Below, piece by piece: positions 1-10,005 of a DNA stretch of 64,000 nt. The stretch covers positions 186,001 to 250,000 of the forward strand of contig NZ_FNFQ01000005.1 of the NCBI RefSeq assembly GCF_900101175.1, in the 5' to 3' direction. The position numbers and the translations under genes are program-made. This DNA is from Stenotrophomonas pavanii. Its GTDB lineage: Bacteria; Pseudomonadota; Gammaproteobacteria; Xanthomonadales; Xanthomonadaceae. The notes below the pieces were generated by a model. That model worked only from the letters and a program-made list of their open reading frames with translations, searched no databases and had not been told where the DNA came from. Every line of letters starts with the position of its first letter. The first letter of the stretch is position 1.

Positions 1-1
1 C

Positions 2-964
2 CTGGTACCGCGCCCGGGGGCGGGCGAGGTGCTGGTCAGGATCGAGGCCTGTGGCGTCTGCCACACCGACCTGCACGCCGCCGAGGGCGACTGGCCGGTG
101 AAACCGAACCCGCCGTTCATCCCCGGTCACGAGGGCGTGGGGCACGTCGTGGCCGTGGGTGGCGGGGTCGGGCACGTCAAGGAAGGCGACAGGGTCGGCA
201 TCCCCTGGTTGTACTCGGCGTGTGGCCATTGCGAACACTGCCTGGGTGGCTGGGAAACGCTGTGCGAGACGCAGCGCAACACCGGCTACTCGGTCAACGG
301 CGGCTTCGCCGAGTACGCACTGGCCGATGCCAACTATGTCGGCCTGCTTCCGAAGGAAGTGGGCTTTGTCGAGATCGCGCCGGTGCTGTGCGCCGGCGTG
401 ACCGTCTACAAGGGCCTGAAGGTCACCGACACCAAGCCCGGTGACTGGGTGGCGATCTCCGGCATCGGCGGCCTGGGCCACATGGCGGTGCAGTACGCCC
501 GCGCGATGGGCCTGAACGTCGCCGCCGTGGACGTGGACGACAGCAAGCTGGCGCTGGCGCGGCAGCTGGGCGCGCAGGTCACCGTCAACGCGCGCAGCAC
601 CGATCCGGCTGCGTTCCTGAAGAAGGAGATCGGCGGTGCACATGGCGCCCTGGTCACGGCGGTATCGCCCAAGGCGTTCGAGCAGGCGCTGGGCATGGTC
701 CGCCGTGGCGGCACCGTGTCGCTCAATGGCCTGCCACCCGGCAACTTCCCGCTGGACATCTTCGGCATGGTGCTCAATGGCATCACCGTGCGCGGCTCGA
801 TCGTCGGCACCCGCCTGGACCTGCAGGAATCGCTGCAGTTCGCCGCCGAAGGCAAGGTCGCGGCCACGGTCAGCACCGACCGCCTGGAGAACATCAACGA
901 CGTGTTCGCACGCATGCATGCCGGCACCATCGAAGGCCGCGTCGTACTGGACTTCGCTGCCTGA
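2..964 (+). CDS. adhP: Zinc-dependent alcohol dehydrogenase, AdhP type (5' end outside window)
   Basis: Medium-chain, zinc-dependent alcohol dehydrogenase that oxidises primary alcohols with NAD+. The frame is open to the left edge, so the true start lies upstream and a few tens of N-terminal residues are missing. Visible family marks are the catalytic-zinc segment CGVCHTDLH followed by GHEGVG, the four-cysteine structural zinc lobe [15 protein letters not shown], and the Rossmann glycine motif GIGGLGH. The C-terminus is complete and ends with VVLDFAA. An array of GTAG palindromes follows the stop. The AdhP/AdhA assignment rests on the motif pattern; the physiological substrate cannot be read from sequence. 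Confidence 0.9.
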   Translation: MVPRPGAGEVLVRIEACGVCHTDLHAAEGDWPVKPNPPFIPGHEGVGHVVAVGGGVGHVKEGDRVGIPWLYSACGHCEHCLGGWETLCETQRNTGYSVNGGFAEYALADANYVGLLPKEVGFVEIAPVLCAGVTVYKGLKVTDTKPGDWVAISGIGGLGHMAVQYARAMGLNVAAVDVDDSKLALARQLGAQVTVNARSTDPAAFLKKEIGGAHGALVTAVSPKAFEQALGMVRRGGTVSLNGLPPGNFPLDIFGMVLNGITVRGSIVGTRLDLQESLQFAAEGKVAATVSTDRLENINDVFARMHAGTIEGRVVLDFAA

Positions 965-1033
965 CCCTCCGTGCATGGCCGCCGTCGCTCCGTCCCCCTC
1001 TCCCACGGACGCGGCGGCCATGCCGATTCATCG

Positions 1034-1134
1034 GTAGTGCCGGCCGCTGGCCGGCAAACCCAAGGCGGTTCGGTAGTGCTGGCCGCTGGCCCGCAAACCC
1101 AGGCGGTTCGGTAGTGCCGGCCACTGGCCGGCAA
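1034..1134 (+). repeat. Array of three SMAG (GTAG) palindromic repeats
   Basis: Three head-to-tail copies start at 1034, 1073 and 1111, each about 24 bp. Each begins GTAGTG and contains a GCCGGCC...GGCCGGC stem; the second and third copies carry small stem changes. The form matches SMAG REP-like elements of S. maltophilia. The array fills the gap between the alcohol dehydrogenase and the next gene, and its hairpins could stabilise or end the upstream transcript. Confidence 0.85.
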
Positions 1135-1168
1135 CGCGGGCACTCTGTGGCAGCCGTACAATGCGCGC

Positions 1169-1561
1169 ATGCCCGCCATGCTCAAGATCCTGTTCCTGTC
1201 CATCGTTGCCCTGATCGGTGGCGTGCTGTCGCTTGCACTGGTCAGCAGCGTCGCCGGCTGGCTGCCGCCACTGCTGGGCATGGCGCCTGGCGACAACAGC
1301 GTGCAGCTGGGCTGGGATCTCGCCTTCAGCGTGCTCGGCGGCATCGCGGGTATCGCCTTTGCCACCTACTACGCGCCCTGCTGGCCGCGTTCGCACGGAT
1401 TCTCGATCTGGTCGCTGATCGCGCTGGGCTGCGGCTACGCGATGTGGACCACGGGCGCGGATTTCCCGTTCTGGTTCGTCATTGCGCTGCTGGCATCGCT
1501 GCCGTTGCAGCTGCTGGTGGGCTGGTGGTTCGGCCGCCGCCCCTCGCGCGACCCGCGCTGA
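1169..1561 (+). CDS. Small integral membrane protein, unknown function
   Basis: A 130-residue protein I cannot assign to a named family. It is mostly hydrophobic, with about four predicted membrane segments (roughly residues 5-30, 47-68, 80-98 and 102-122) and a basic C-terminus ending GRRPSRDPR, so it is likely an inner-membrane protein. The start at 1169 was chosen because the membrane segment follows directly; a second ATG four codons in is also possible. It stands alone between a SMAG array and a SMAG inverted pair and converges on ligD. The coding potential looks real (GC-rich third positions), but nothing indicates a role. Confidence 0.7.
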   Translation: MPAMLKILFLSIVALIGGVLSLALVSSVAGWLPPLLGMAPGDNSVQLGWDLAFSVLGGIAGIAFATYYAPCWPRSHGFSIWSLIALGCGYAMWTTGADFPFWFVIALLASLPLQLLVGWWFGRRPSRDPR

Positions 1562-1571
1562 GCGCCTGCAG

Positions 1572-1623
1572 GGAGTGCCGGCCGCTGGCCGGCAACCTCC
1601 CATCCTGCAGCGGCCGGCACTAC
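1572..1623. repeat. Inverted SMAG pair between convergent genes
   Basis: Two SMAG palindromes face each other (1572-1595 on plus, 1606-1623 on minus), forming a long hairpin between the membrane protein gene and ligD, which converge here. The left copy begins GGAG instead of GTAG. The GTAG of the right copy supplies the TAG stop codon of ligD (1620-1622). It probably acts as a bidirectional transcript end. Confidence 0.75.
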
Positions 1624-4103
1624 CGTTTCAGCGACGGTAGCGTCTGCTTCACCTGCGCGGTGCCCTGCCATGGGTCACTGTCCAGCCGTTTGGCGCGGGC
1701 CAGCGCCTTTTCCATCGGGAACGCATCGGCCGCCCTGACCCGGGCCAGCTCTTCCCAGCGCAGCGGCACCGCTACGCCGGCACTGTCGCGCGCGCGCAGC
1801 GACCAGGAGCACACGCTGGTGGCGCCGCGCGTGTTGCGCAGCCAGTCGATGAAGATGACGCCACCACGCTTTGCCTTGCTCATGGTCGCCACGTAACGGT
1901 CCGGCGCCCGCTCCGCCATCGCCCGCGCAAACGCCTCGCAGAACGCCTTGGCCTGTTCCCAGTCGCCCTTGGGCTGAAGCGGCACCACCACATGCACGCC
2001 CTTGCCACCGGACAGGCGTACGAAACTCTCCAGGCCGACCTCCTGCAGGTGATCACGGACATCGCGCGCGGCGGCTTTCACCTGTGCCCAGCTCACCCCT
2101 TCGCCGGGGTCGAGGTCGAACACCAGGCGATCGGGATGCTCGGGATCGGCCACGGTCGCGCCCCACGGATGCAGCTCCAGGGTATTCATCTGCACCAGTT
2201 GCAGCAGGCCCCGCGCATCGTCGATGTAGACATAGTCCTCGCGGCCGCTTTTCTGCTGCAGGGGCACCGCATGCACGGCGTCGCCCAGCCCGGGGCCATG
2301 GTGTTTCTGGAAGAAGCAGGCCTTGCCGACGCCATCCGGGCAGCGCAGCAGTGATAGCGGCCGGCCGGCGATTTCAGGAAGGATCCAGCGTGCCATGCGC
2401 CGGTAGTAGTCGGCCACGTCACCCTTGCGCAGCTTCTGCCTGGGATACACGACCCGCTCGGGATGCGTGATCTGGACCCCGGACCCCGCGTCGGCCTCTG
2501 CTGCGTCCACGCCCAGGTCCTCCTTCTGCTTGTCGCTGCGCAGCCGCTTGAAGCTGGCCTGGCGCAGCAGGCCTTCCTTGCCCCAGCCACGGAAGGCCAC
2601 CTCGGCCACCGCCACCGGTTTGACCCAGCGCACGCTCGCCGCGCGGAACGGGACGTGTGCCGGCAGCTGCAGCACCGGCGCCGTCACTGCCAATGGCTGC
2701 AAGGCCTGGGCCAGCGCGCGAAGGCTCTCATCGTCGAAACCGGTGCCTACCCGTCCCACGTAACGCAGCCCTCCCTTGTCCGGCGCCGCCAGCAGGAGCG
2801 AGCCGAATCCTACCCGTGAACCCTTGGGTGCAGTGTGGCCGACAATCACGAACTCCTCGGTGTCCTCGTGCTTCACCTTCACCCAGCTGCGTGCACGGGT
2901 GTTCACGTACGGGGCATCCACCTGTTTGCTGACGATGCCTTCGAAACCGGCCTTGCCGCTGGCGTCGAACACCTGCGGTCCATGGTCGATCACGTGTTCG
3001 CTGAACGCCAGGATGCCCGGCGCGGGCCCGATGAGATCCTTCAGCAGCGCCTTGCGTTCCAGCAACGGTGCACGACTGATGTCCGTGCCGGCCACGCCGG
3101 GCAGGTCGAACACGATATAGCGCAGTGGCTGCTTCGAACTGCCGTCGATCACCCGCTGCAGCGCGGCGAAGTCGCTGCGCCCCTGCTTGTCCAGCACCAC
3201 CAGCTCGCCGTCCAGGCGCGCATCATCCACCGGCAGAGCCTGCACCGCCTGCGCCACTTCGGGGAAGTCGGCCGTCCAGTCCAGGCCGTTGCGCGAACGG
3301 AGCTTCACCTGTCCTTCGTGCAGGTCGGCCAGCAGCCGATAGCCATCCCACTTGATCTCATGCAGCCAGCGTTCGCCGTCCGGGGCACTGTCGCGGTGAT
3401 CGGTCAGCTGTGGCTTGAAGTCGCGGGGATAGGCCGTGTCGCGCGCGCCTTCCAGCCCCAGCGCGCGGGTACGCCAGCGCGCTGAGGCCCTGCGGCTGCG
3501 GGCGCGCGCGGCCGGAGCAGCGCGAACCGCTTTCGTCGCAGCACGCTTCTTCGACGGTCGGGCTTTCGACGCGGGCACCTCCAGCAGGTCGTCCGCGTCC
3601 GCATCGCGTGCTGCATCGTCATTGCGCTTGATCAGCAGCCATTGCACCTGGCGCCCCTTCATCGCCGTGCGCACCAGCTTCCAGGCGCCTGCCAGGCGCT
3701 GGCCATGCAGCACGAAGTCGATCTTCCCTGCGGCGAGTGCCTCAAGCGGATCCCCTTCGCAGGCCCAGGTGCCCTGATCGAATACTTCGACATGGCCCGC
3801 GCCGTAGTGGCCTTCGGGGATATCGCCCTCGAACGTGGCGTAGGACAGCGGATGGTCTTCCACTTGCACCGCCAGCCGCTTCTCGCCGGCCCGAAGTGAG
3901 GGGCCCTTCGGTATCGCCCAGCTCTTCAGCACGCCCTCCATTTCCAGGCGGAAGTCGTAGTGGCGCGAACTGGCGTGATGCAGCTGGATGACAAAGGTCG
4001 GCCGGCGCTTTGGATCGCCGTGCGCGGGGACGTCGTCAGGCTCCGGCGTCTGCCCGGCGCCACCGCCGAGCCGGCGCTTGCGCCGGTACTGGTGCAGCGA
4101 CAT
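1620..4103 (-). CDS. ligD: Multidomain ATP-dependent DNA ligase D (PE-Lig-Pol)
   Basis: Bacterial non-homologous end-joining ligase of 827 residues that trims, fills and seals double-strand breaks with Ku. Domain order by eye: 3'-phosphoesterase (about 30-160, with RHYDFRLE at 47-54), a basic Ala/Lys/Arg-rich linker (about 175-220), the ATP-dependent ligase (about 225-525, adenylated lysine in EIKWDGYR near K251), and an archaeo-eukaryotic primase-type polymerase (about 545-810). This is the Pseudomonas-type order. The start lies 3 bp beyond the ku stop, so the two genes form an operon with ku first. The TAG stop is provided by a SMAG repeat. All three catalytic modules look full length. Confidence 0.95.
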   Translation of the reverse strand: MSLHQYRRKRRLGGGAGQTPEPDDVPAHGDPKRRPTFVIQLHHASSRHYDFRLEMEGVLKSWAIPKGPSLRAGEKRLAVQVEDHPLSYATFEGDIPEGHYGAGHVEVFDQGTWACEGDPLEALAAGKIDFVLHGQRLAGAWKLVRTAMKGRQVQWLLIKRNDDAARDADADDLLEVPASKARPSKKRAATKAVRAAPAARARSRRASARWRTRALGLEGARDTAYPRDFKPQLTDHRDSAPDGERWLHEIKWDGYRLLADLHEGQVKLRSRNGLDWTADFPEVAQAVQALPVDDARLDGELVVLDKQGRSDFAALQRVIDGSSKQPLRYIVFDLPGVAGTDISRAPLLERKALLKDLIGPAPGILAFSEHVIDHGPQVFDASGKAGFEGIVSKQVDAPYVNTRARSWVKVKHEDTEEFVIVGHTAPKGSRVGFGSLLLAAPDKGGLRYVGRVGTGFDDESLRALAQALQPLAVTAPVLQLPAHVPFRAASVRWVKPVAVAEVAFRGWGKEGLLRQASFKRLRSDKQKEDLGVDAAEADAGSGVQITHPERVVYPRQKLRKGDVADYYRRMARWILPEIAGRPLSLLRCPDGVGKACFFQKHHGPGLGDAVHAVPLQQKSGREDYVYIDDARGLLQLVQMNTLELHPWGATVADPEHPDRLVFDLDPGEGVSWAQVKAAARDVRDHLQEVGLESFVRLSGGKGVHVVVPLQPKGDWEQAKAFCEAFARAMAERAPDRYVATMSKAKRGGVIFIDWLRNTRGATSVCSWSLRARDSAGVAVPLRWEELARVRAADAFPMEKALARAKRLDSDPWQGTAQVKQTLPSLKR

Positions 4104-4106
4104 GGC

Positions 4107-5027
4107 TCAGCCTGCCTTGCGCCGGGGTGCGGACTTCTTTGCAGCTTTCTTCGTTGTCTTCTTTGCGGCCTTCTTTACCGTCGGCTTTGCGGCTGCCTTG
4201 CGCGCCGCGGCCTTCTTTGCCGGCGTCCGCTTGTTCGCATCCAGGCTCTTCTGCAGCAGTGCCATGAAATCGACCACGTTGGTGCTGGCGTCCTCACGCG
4301 GTGCAGGTTCATCCTCCACCCGCGTGGTGCCGCCCTTGGACTTGATGCGCTTGTTCAGCACCTGCTGCAGGCGCTCGCGGAACTCGTCGTGGTACTGCGA
4401 CGGGTCCCAATCACCGGACATCGACTCGATCAACTGCTCGGCCATCGCCGTTTCCTTGCTGCTGATGCGGTAGTCGGCGAGCTTTCCGGTGGGCAGCTTG
4501 TAATCCTCGGGATCCACCAGTTCCTGCGGATAGCGCAGGATCATCAGCACCAGCGCGTCGGCATGCGGCATCACCGCGCACAGGTATTCGCGGGTACGCA
4601 CCACCACCCGGGCAATGCCCACCTTGCCGGTGCTGCGCAGTGTTTCGCGCAGCAGCACGTAGCCCTTCTCGGCCTTCTTGCCGGGAACCAGCAGATAGGG
4701 CTTCTCGTAGTAGCGCGGGTCGATCTGCGCCGCGTCCACGAACGATTCCACTTCGACCGCCTCATGGCTCTCCGGTGCCGCAGAGCGGATGTCGCCTTCC
4801 TCCAGCACGACATAGCTGCCCTTGTCGTACTCGTAGGCTTTGACGATGTCCTTCCAGGGCACTTCCTCGCCGGTGTCGGCGTTGACGCGCTCGAAGCGGA
4901 TCGGTTTGCGGTCGCGTGAATCCAGCATGCGGAACTGCAGATCGACCCGGCGTTCGCCGGACATCAGCGACACGGGCACGTTGAGCAGGCCAAACGACAG
5001 CGTGCCGGTCCAGATCGGGCGGGCCAT
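4107..5027 (-). CDS. ku: Non-homologous end-joining protein Ku
   Basis: Homodimeric DNA-end-binding protein that recruits LigD to double-strand breaks. The 306-residue product begins MARPIWTGTLSFGLLNVPV, the normal start of bacterial Ku, and the beta-barrel core covers about residues 1-255. The last 50 residues are a lysine/alanine-rich tail (repeats of KKAAAR/KKAAKK type), a known extended C-terminus of some bacterial Ku proteins linked to DNA binding or threading. It is the first gene of the ku-ligD pair. The 160 bp upstream contains part of a SMAG element and no other gene. Confidence 0.95.
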   Translation of the reverse strand: MARPIWTGTLSFGLLNVPVSLMSGERRVDLQFRMLDSRDRKPIRFERVNADTGEEVPWKDIVKAYEYDKGSYVVLEEGDIRSAAPESHEAVEVESFVDAAQIDPRYYEKPYLLVPGKKAEKGYVLLRETLRSTGKVGIARVVVRTREYLCAVMPHADALVLMILRYPQELVDPEDYKLPTGKLADYRISSKETAMAEQLIESMSGDWDPSQYHDEFRERLQQVLNKRIKSKGGTTRVEDEPAPREDASTNVVDFMALLQKSLDANKRTPAKKAAARKAAAKPTVKKAAKKTTKKAAKKSAPRRKAG

Positions 5028-5170
5028 GGACGCACCTTTGCTAGGGCAGGGTGCCCAGCGTGGCCCGACGGGCGTAAACCACCCGTGTCCGTGCCGTGCA
5101 CGTGGGTTCTACACACATGCGGTAGTCCCGATTGCTGGCCGGCAGAGCTCGCGGCCTGAAGTTTCCTGGG

Positions 5171-5191
5171 GTTGCCGGCCAGCGGCCGGCA

Positions 5192-5195
<4 letters not shown>
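5171..5195 (-). repeat. SMAG repeat at the end of a hypothetical gene
   Basis: A single palindrome on the minus strand, reading GTAGTGCC then a GGCC-rich stem. Its GTAG supplies the TAG stop codon (5192-5194) of the neighbouring minus-strand gene. Confidence 0.8.
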
Positions 5196-6080
<885 letters not shown>

Positions 6081-6128
6081 CCGGCAACCGCCAGGCGTCC
6101 CGCCGTCCAAAGCCCCCAGATTTGCGGG

Positions 6129-6260
6129 GTAGTGCCGGCCGCTGGCCGGCAACCTCCAGACGTCCTGCGCAGCGCGCTGCCGTCCAGGTCCCGCCGGAAT
6201 TTGCGGGTAGTGCCGGCCGCTGGCCGGCAACCTCCCCAGACGTCCTGCGCAGCGCGCTGC
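6129..6260 (+). repeat. Tandem SMAG duplication (period about 79 bp)
   Basis: Two SMAG copies (6129-6152 and 6207-6230) sit in a short direct duplication: the segment CAGACGTCCTGCGCAGCG recurs at 6157 and 6237. The block lies between two convergent genes, just beyond the 3' end of the TonB-dependent receptor gene. Only two small indels separate the units, so the duplication looks recent. Confidence 0.75.
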
Positions 6261-6274
6261 CGTCCAAAGCCCCT

Positions 6275-8365
6275 TCAGCGCCACGACCATTGCAGGCCGA
6301 CGTTGGCGTGCCGTCCCGGGCCGGGTTCGTAGAAGCGCCCGTTGCCGTCGTTGACGATCACCGAGCCGATGTAGGCCTGGTCCAGCACGTTCTCCAGCCG
6401 GGCGAAGGTGCGCAGCTCGCCACCCGGCAGGCGCCAGCGGTGGCCGGCTTCCAGATTCAGCAGTGCGTAACCCGGTGCACGTTCGGTGGCCACGTCGTTG
6501 ACCACGGTGTCGCTGCTGGCCGACGCCTCCAGCGCCCACTGCCATGGACCGGGGGTCCATTGCAGCCGCGCGAAGCCCTGCTGGCGCGGAACGCCAGGCA
6601 GGCGGCTGCCGGCGGCGACCACGCTGTTGGAGGTCAGATACGGCGATCGCACCTGGGCCTGCAGCCAGGTCCAGGCCAGCTGCAGTTCCAGCTGCTCGCC
6701 CAACGGCTGGCGATACTGCAGCTCCGCGCCCTGGCGGCGGGTGCGGCCGATGTTCCGATACGTGCTACGCCCTGCGCTACTGCTCGCAACTGCCAGCTCG
6801 TTGTCGGTATCTGCGCGGAACACGCTGACATCAAGCTGGGTGCCCTGCTGAGTACGCCACTTGCTGCCGACCTCAACGTTGCGGCTGCGCGCTGCTGCCA
6901 GATCCAGCGCCAGCCCCGCCTGACCATCTGCGCGATAGCCCAGCTCATTGAAGGTGGGGGTCTCGAAGCCACGGCCGGTGGCCACGTGTAGCCGCCATTG
7001 CGGGCTGGCCTCGAAGCTGACGCCGGCGACCGGCGTGGTGGCCGAGTAGCGACGGTGGCCGCTGTCGTCCGGGTTGCGATCGGTGATGTAGCGATCGTCC
7101 GATTCGAAGCGCACGCTGCTGTGGCGTACGCCCGCCAGCAGCGACCAGCGCGGGCTCCATTGCCACCATGCCTGGGCGAACTGGTCCACGTTCTGCACGG
7201 TATCGATCTGGTCACGGCGCAGGCGCCCGCGCACCCCCAGGGCGCTGCCCACGAAGTTCTCGTAGCCGGTGCGGTGCTGGCGCTGGCGGTCGGCGCTGAG
7301 CCCGGCCACCAGGTCCAGCGGCCGGCCGGCAAGATCACCGTGCCAGCCCCAGCGCGCGTCCAGCCCGCCATAACCGCCCTCCAGGTCGATCACCCCACCG
7401 GCATGCAACGGGTTGGCCTGTGCGGTGGGCGGAATCGGCAGGTACTGGGTCACCGCGCGCTGCCCGGCATAGCCCATGACCTGCCAGCGCTGCGCCCCGG
7501 TTTCGCGGCTCCAGCGCAGGCCAGCCTGCTGCTGGCGCACTGATTTGCGCGTGTTGTACTGGTGTGCCACGGCGGTGGCCTGGCGCGGATCCGCCGCGAC
7601 CTGGGCACGACTCAGCCCCAGCGGGTCCTGCGCGTCCGGGGCATCCAGTGCATTGAGCAGCAGCTCCAGCCGGCCTCCGCCCAGCTCCCCGCCGATGCGC
7701 GCATTGAGCGATTCACGGCGCGCACGGCTGTGGTCGCGCCAGCCATCGGTACGGAAGTGGTTGGCGGCAATGTTGTAGTCCAGCGCACGGCCTGCGCCCT
7801 TCAGTTGCGCGCCGATGCTGAGCGTATTGTCGGCACCGGCGTTGAGCCGCAGCCGCCACGGGTCCCCGGCCTGGCCCTGTGCACTCCAGACCTGCAGCAC
7901 GCCCCCGGAGGAATTGCCGTATAGCGCCGAGAACGGTCCGCGCAGCACCTCGATGCGCTCGGCACCCAGCAGGCTGGCGTGCGACAGCTGGCCCTGGCCG
8001 TCCGGCATGGTCGCCGGCACGCCGTCGATCAGTACCCGCACCCCGCGCACCCCGAACGTCGAGCGCGCGCCAAAGCCACGGATCGACAGCTGGGTGTCCT
8101 GGGCGAAGTTCTGCCGGTCGCGCGCGACCAGCCCCGGCACGCCGGCCAGCGCCTCGGACAGCTGCACGCCGGTGCCGGCACGGCTGGCGTCGATCCATAC
8201 CGTGTCCTGGCTGGCCGGCAGCGCGAACGGGTCGATGCCCGGCACCCTCGCAGCCTGCACCTGCACGCTGGGCAGGGTGGTCGGCGCGGGCGCGGCCACC
8301 ACCGCCCAGGGCGGCAGCAGCAGGACGGACAACGGCAGGCAACGGCGGCGTGCGGCAGCATTCAT
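6275..8365 (-). CDS. TonB-dependent outer-membrane receptor
   Basis: A 696-residue outer-membrane transporter for an iron chelate or similar ligand, powered by TonB-ExbBD. It starts with a signal peptide (about residues 1-25, ending AVVAAPAP). The plug domain (about 50-160) contains the typical RGFGARSTFGVRG, VLIDGVPATMPDGQG and IEVLRGPFSALYGNSSGG segments. A beta-barrel fills the rest, ending VGLQWSWR. The architecture resembles FecA/PfeA-like siderophore receptors, but the ligand cannot be named from sequence. It diverges from the aminotransferase gene with 171 bp between them; I saw no clear Fur box. Gene length is normal for the family. Confidence 0.9.
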   Translation of the reverse strand: MNAAARRRCLPLSVLLLPPWAVVAAPAPTTLPSVQVQAARVPGIDPFALPASQDTVWIDASRAGTGVQLSEALAGVPGLVARDRQNFAQDTQLSIRGFGARSTFGVRGVRVLIDGVPATMPDGQGQLSHASLLGAERIEVLRGPFSALYGNSSGGVLQVWSAQGQAGDPWRLRLNAGADNTLSIGAQLKGAGRALDYNIAANHFRTDGWRDHSRARRESLNARIGGELGGGRLELLLNALDAPDAQDPLGLSRAQVAADPRQATAVAHQYNTRKSVRQQQAGLRWSRETGAQRWQVMGYAGQRAVTQYLPIPPTAQANPLHAGGVIDLEGGYGGLDARWGWHGDLAGRPLDLVAGLSADRQRQHRTGYENFVGSALGVRGRLRRDQIDTVQNVDQFAQAWWQWSPRWSLLAGVRHSSVRFESDDRYITDRNPDDSGHRRYSATTPVAGVSFEASPQWRLHVATGRGFETPTFNELGYRADGQAGLALDLAAARSRNVEVGSKWRTQQGTQLDVSVFRADTDNELAVASSSAGRSTYRNIGRTRRQGAELQYRQPLGEQLELQLAWTWLQAQVRSPYLTSNSVVAAGSRLPGVPRQQGFARLQWTPGPWQWALEASASSDTVVNDVATERAPGYALLNLEAGHRWRLPGGELRTFARLENVLDQAYIGSVIVNDGNGRFYEPGPGRHANVGLQWSWR

Positions 8366-8536
8366 GATTCAGGTTGGTGGATCCGGTGGCAACGCACGCC
8401 ATGGTACGGGGCCGTGGATGACGATGGCGGCGGCCAGCCCCGGCAGGCTTTGTTACGATGGGCTGTTTCCGGCCGAACGGCCGCAAGCCGCGTAGCGCAC
8501 TTCCTCCCCCTTTCCGTCTACCGAACGAGTACCGCC

Positions 8537-9739
8537 GTGTCCTTCTTTGCAAACGTGGAACTGGTCCCAGGCGACCCGATCCTGGGCCTGACCGAGGCGT
8601 ACAACGCCGACAGCCGCCCGACCAAGGTCAACCTGGGTGTGGGCATCTACTACGACGAGAGCGGCCGCATTCCGCTGCTGCGCGCCGTCAAGCAGATCGA
8701 GCAGCAGCTTGCCGCCGAAGCCAAACCGCGCGGCTACCTGCCGATCGATGGCCTGCCGGCCTATACGCAGGCTACGCGTGAGCTGGTGTTCGGCAAGGAC
8801 TCGCCGCTGCTGGCCGCCGGCCGCGTCACCACCGCACAGACCGTCGGTGGCAGCGGTGCGCTGCGCGTCGGCGCCGACGTGCTGAAGAAGCTGCTGCCGC
8901 ACGCCACCGTTGCACTGAGCAACCCGAGCTGGGAAAACCACCGCGCCGTGTTCAGCGCCGCCGGTTTCGAGGTGCTGGATTACACCTATTTCGACCCGAC
9001 CACCCATGGGGTTGATTTCGACGGCATGCTGGCCGACCTCGGCAAGCTGGAAGCCGGCACCGTGGTGCTGCTGCACGCCTGCTGCCACAATCCCACCGGG
9101 GCCGACCTCACGGTCAGCCAGTGGACGCAGGTCGCCCAGCTGCTGAAGGACAAGCAGCTGTTCCCCTTCATCGACATGGCCTACCAGGGCTTCGACAAGG
9201 GCATCGAGCAGGACGGCGCAGCCGTGCGCATCATCGCCGAAGCCGGCATCGACAGCTTCATCGTCGCCAACTCGTACTCCAAGTCGTTCTCGCTGTATGG
9301 CGAGCGCGTGGGTGCGCTGTCGATGGTGGCGCCGACCGCCGCTGACGCCAAGGCGGTGCAGTCGCAGGTCAAGCGCGTGATCCGCACCATCTACTCCAGC
9401 CCGTCCACCCACGGTGCTGCGCTGGTGGCCGGCGTGCTGACCCACCCGGAACTGCGCGCGATGTGGGAGCAGGAACTGACCGAGATGCGCGAGCGCATCC
9501 ACGCACTGCGCCAGGGCCTGGTCGAGAAGCTGGCCGCCGCCGGCGCGCCGCAGTTCGGTTTCATCAACGAGCAGGCCGGCATGTTCTCCTACTCCGGCCT
9601 GAGCCGCGAGCAGGTCGAGCGCCTGCGCGACGAGTTCGGCATCTACGCCGTCGGCACCGGCCGCATCTGCGTGGCCGCGCTGAACCAGAACAACCTGGAA
9701 TACGTCGCCAAGGCCGTGGCCACCGTCGCCAAGGGCTGA
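8537..9739 (+). CDS. tyrB: Aromatic/aspartate aminotransferase (class I, PLP)
   Basis: PLP-dependent transaminase of 400 residues that interconverts aromatic amino acids or aspartate with their oxo acids. The protein starts (V/M)SFFANVELVPGDPILGLTEAYN, the standard N-terminus of the AspC/TyrB family. It keeps HACCHNPTGAD, the YQGF segment and the PLP-lysine motif SYSKSFSLYGERVG. I chose the GTG at 8537 since the alignment-like start falls here and the longer frame runs back into the divergent receptor gene. A strong intrinsic terminator follows. TyrB rather than AspC is a best guess. Confidence 0.9.
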   Translation: MSFFANVELVPGDPILGLTEAYNADSRPTKVNLGVGIYYDESGRIPLLRAVKQIEQQLAAEAKPRGYLPIDGLPAYTQATRELVFGKDSPLLAAGRVTTAQTVGGSGALRVGADVLKKLLPHATVALSNPSWENHRAVFSAAGFEVLDYTYFDPTTHGVDFDGMLADLGKLEAGTVVLLHACCHNPTGADLTVSQWTQVAQLLKDKQLFPFIDMAYQGFDKGIEQDGAAVRIIAEAGIDSFIVANSYSKSFSLYGERVGALSMVAPTAADAKAVQSQVKRVIRTIYSSPSTHGAALVAGVLTHPELRAMWEQELTEMRERIHALRQGLVEKLAAAGAPQFGFINEQAGMFSYSGLSREQVERLRDEFGIYAVGTGRICVAALNQNNLEYVAKAVATVAKG

Positions 9740-9763
9740 AACAACGCTCCAGTGGTTTGAAGA

Positions 9764-9793
9764 CAAAGGCGCCGAAAGGCGCCTTTGTTTTTT
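9764..9793 (+). terminator. Rho-independent terminator after the aminotransferase gene
   Basis: A perfect 10-bp stem, CAAAGGCGCC / GGCGCCTTTG, with a GAAA loop is followed by a T-rich run. It starts 24 bp after the stop codon. Confidence 0.9.
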
Positions 9794-9805
9794 GAGCCCT
9801 GGTCT

Positions 9806-9881
9806 CTGTAGAGCCGAGCCTACGCTCGGCTTGTGCGGCATGAAGGACGAAGCGCAGCCGAGCGCGGGCTCGGCTCTACAG
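9806..9881. repeat. Inverted repeat of the GTAGAGCCGAG family
   Basis: Thirteen-bp arms CTGTAGAGCCGAG (9806-9818) and CTCGGCTCTACAG (9869-9881) enclose a 50-bp spacer with internal CGAGC/GCTCG pairs. Related inverted repeats occur at 11864, 43561 and 52802, all in intergenic DNA. Confidence 0.75.
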
Positions 9882-10005
9882 AAGCAGGGCGCCCCGCTTC
9901 TGCGGCGCAACGCATCTGGAAACGATTACGCCTTCCCGCGCTCACGCACGCTCCCGCCAGACGGGCGACAATAGGCGTTTTCCCGCTGCCGAGACCTGCC
10001 CGCCC

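Noticed and set aside
1034-1134. SMAG array considered as a CRISPR
   Set aside because: Repeats are palindromic, spacers are short and similar to each other, and no cas genes are present.
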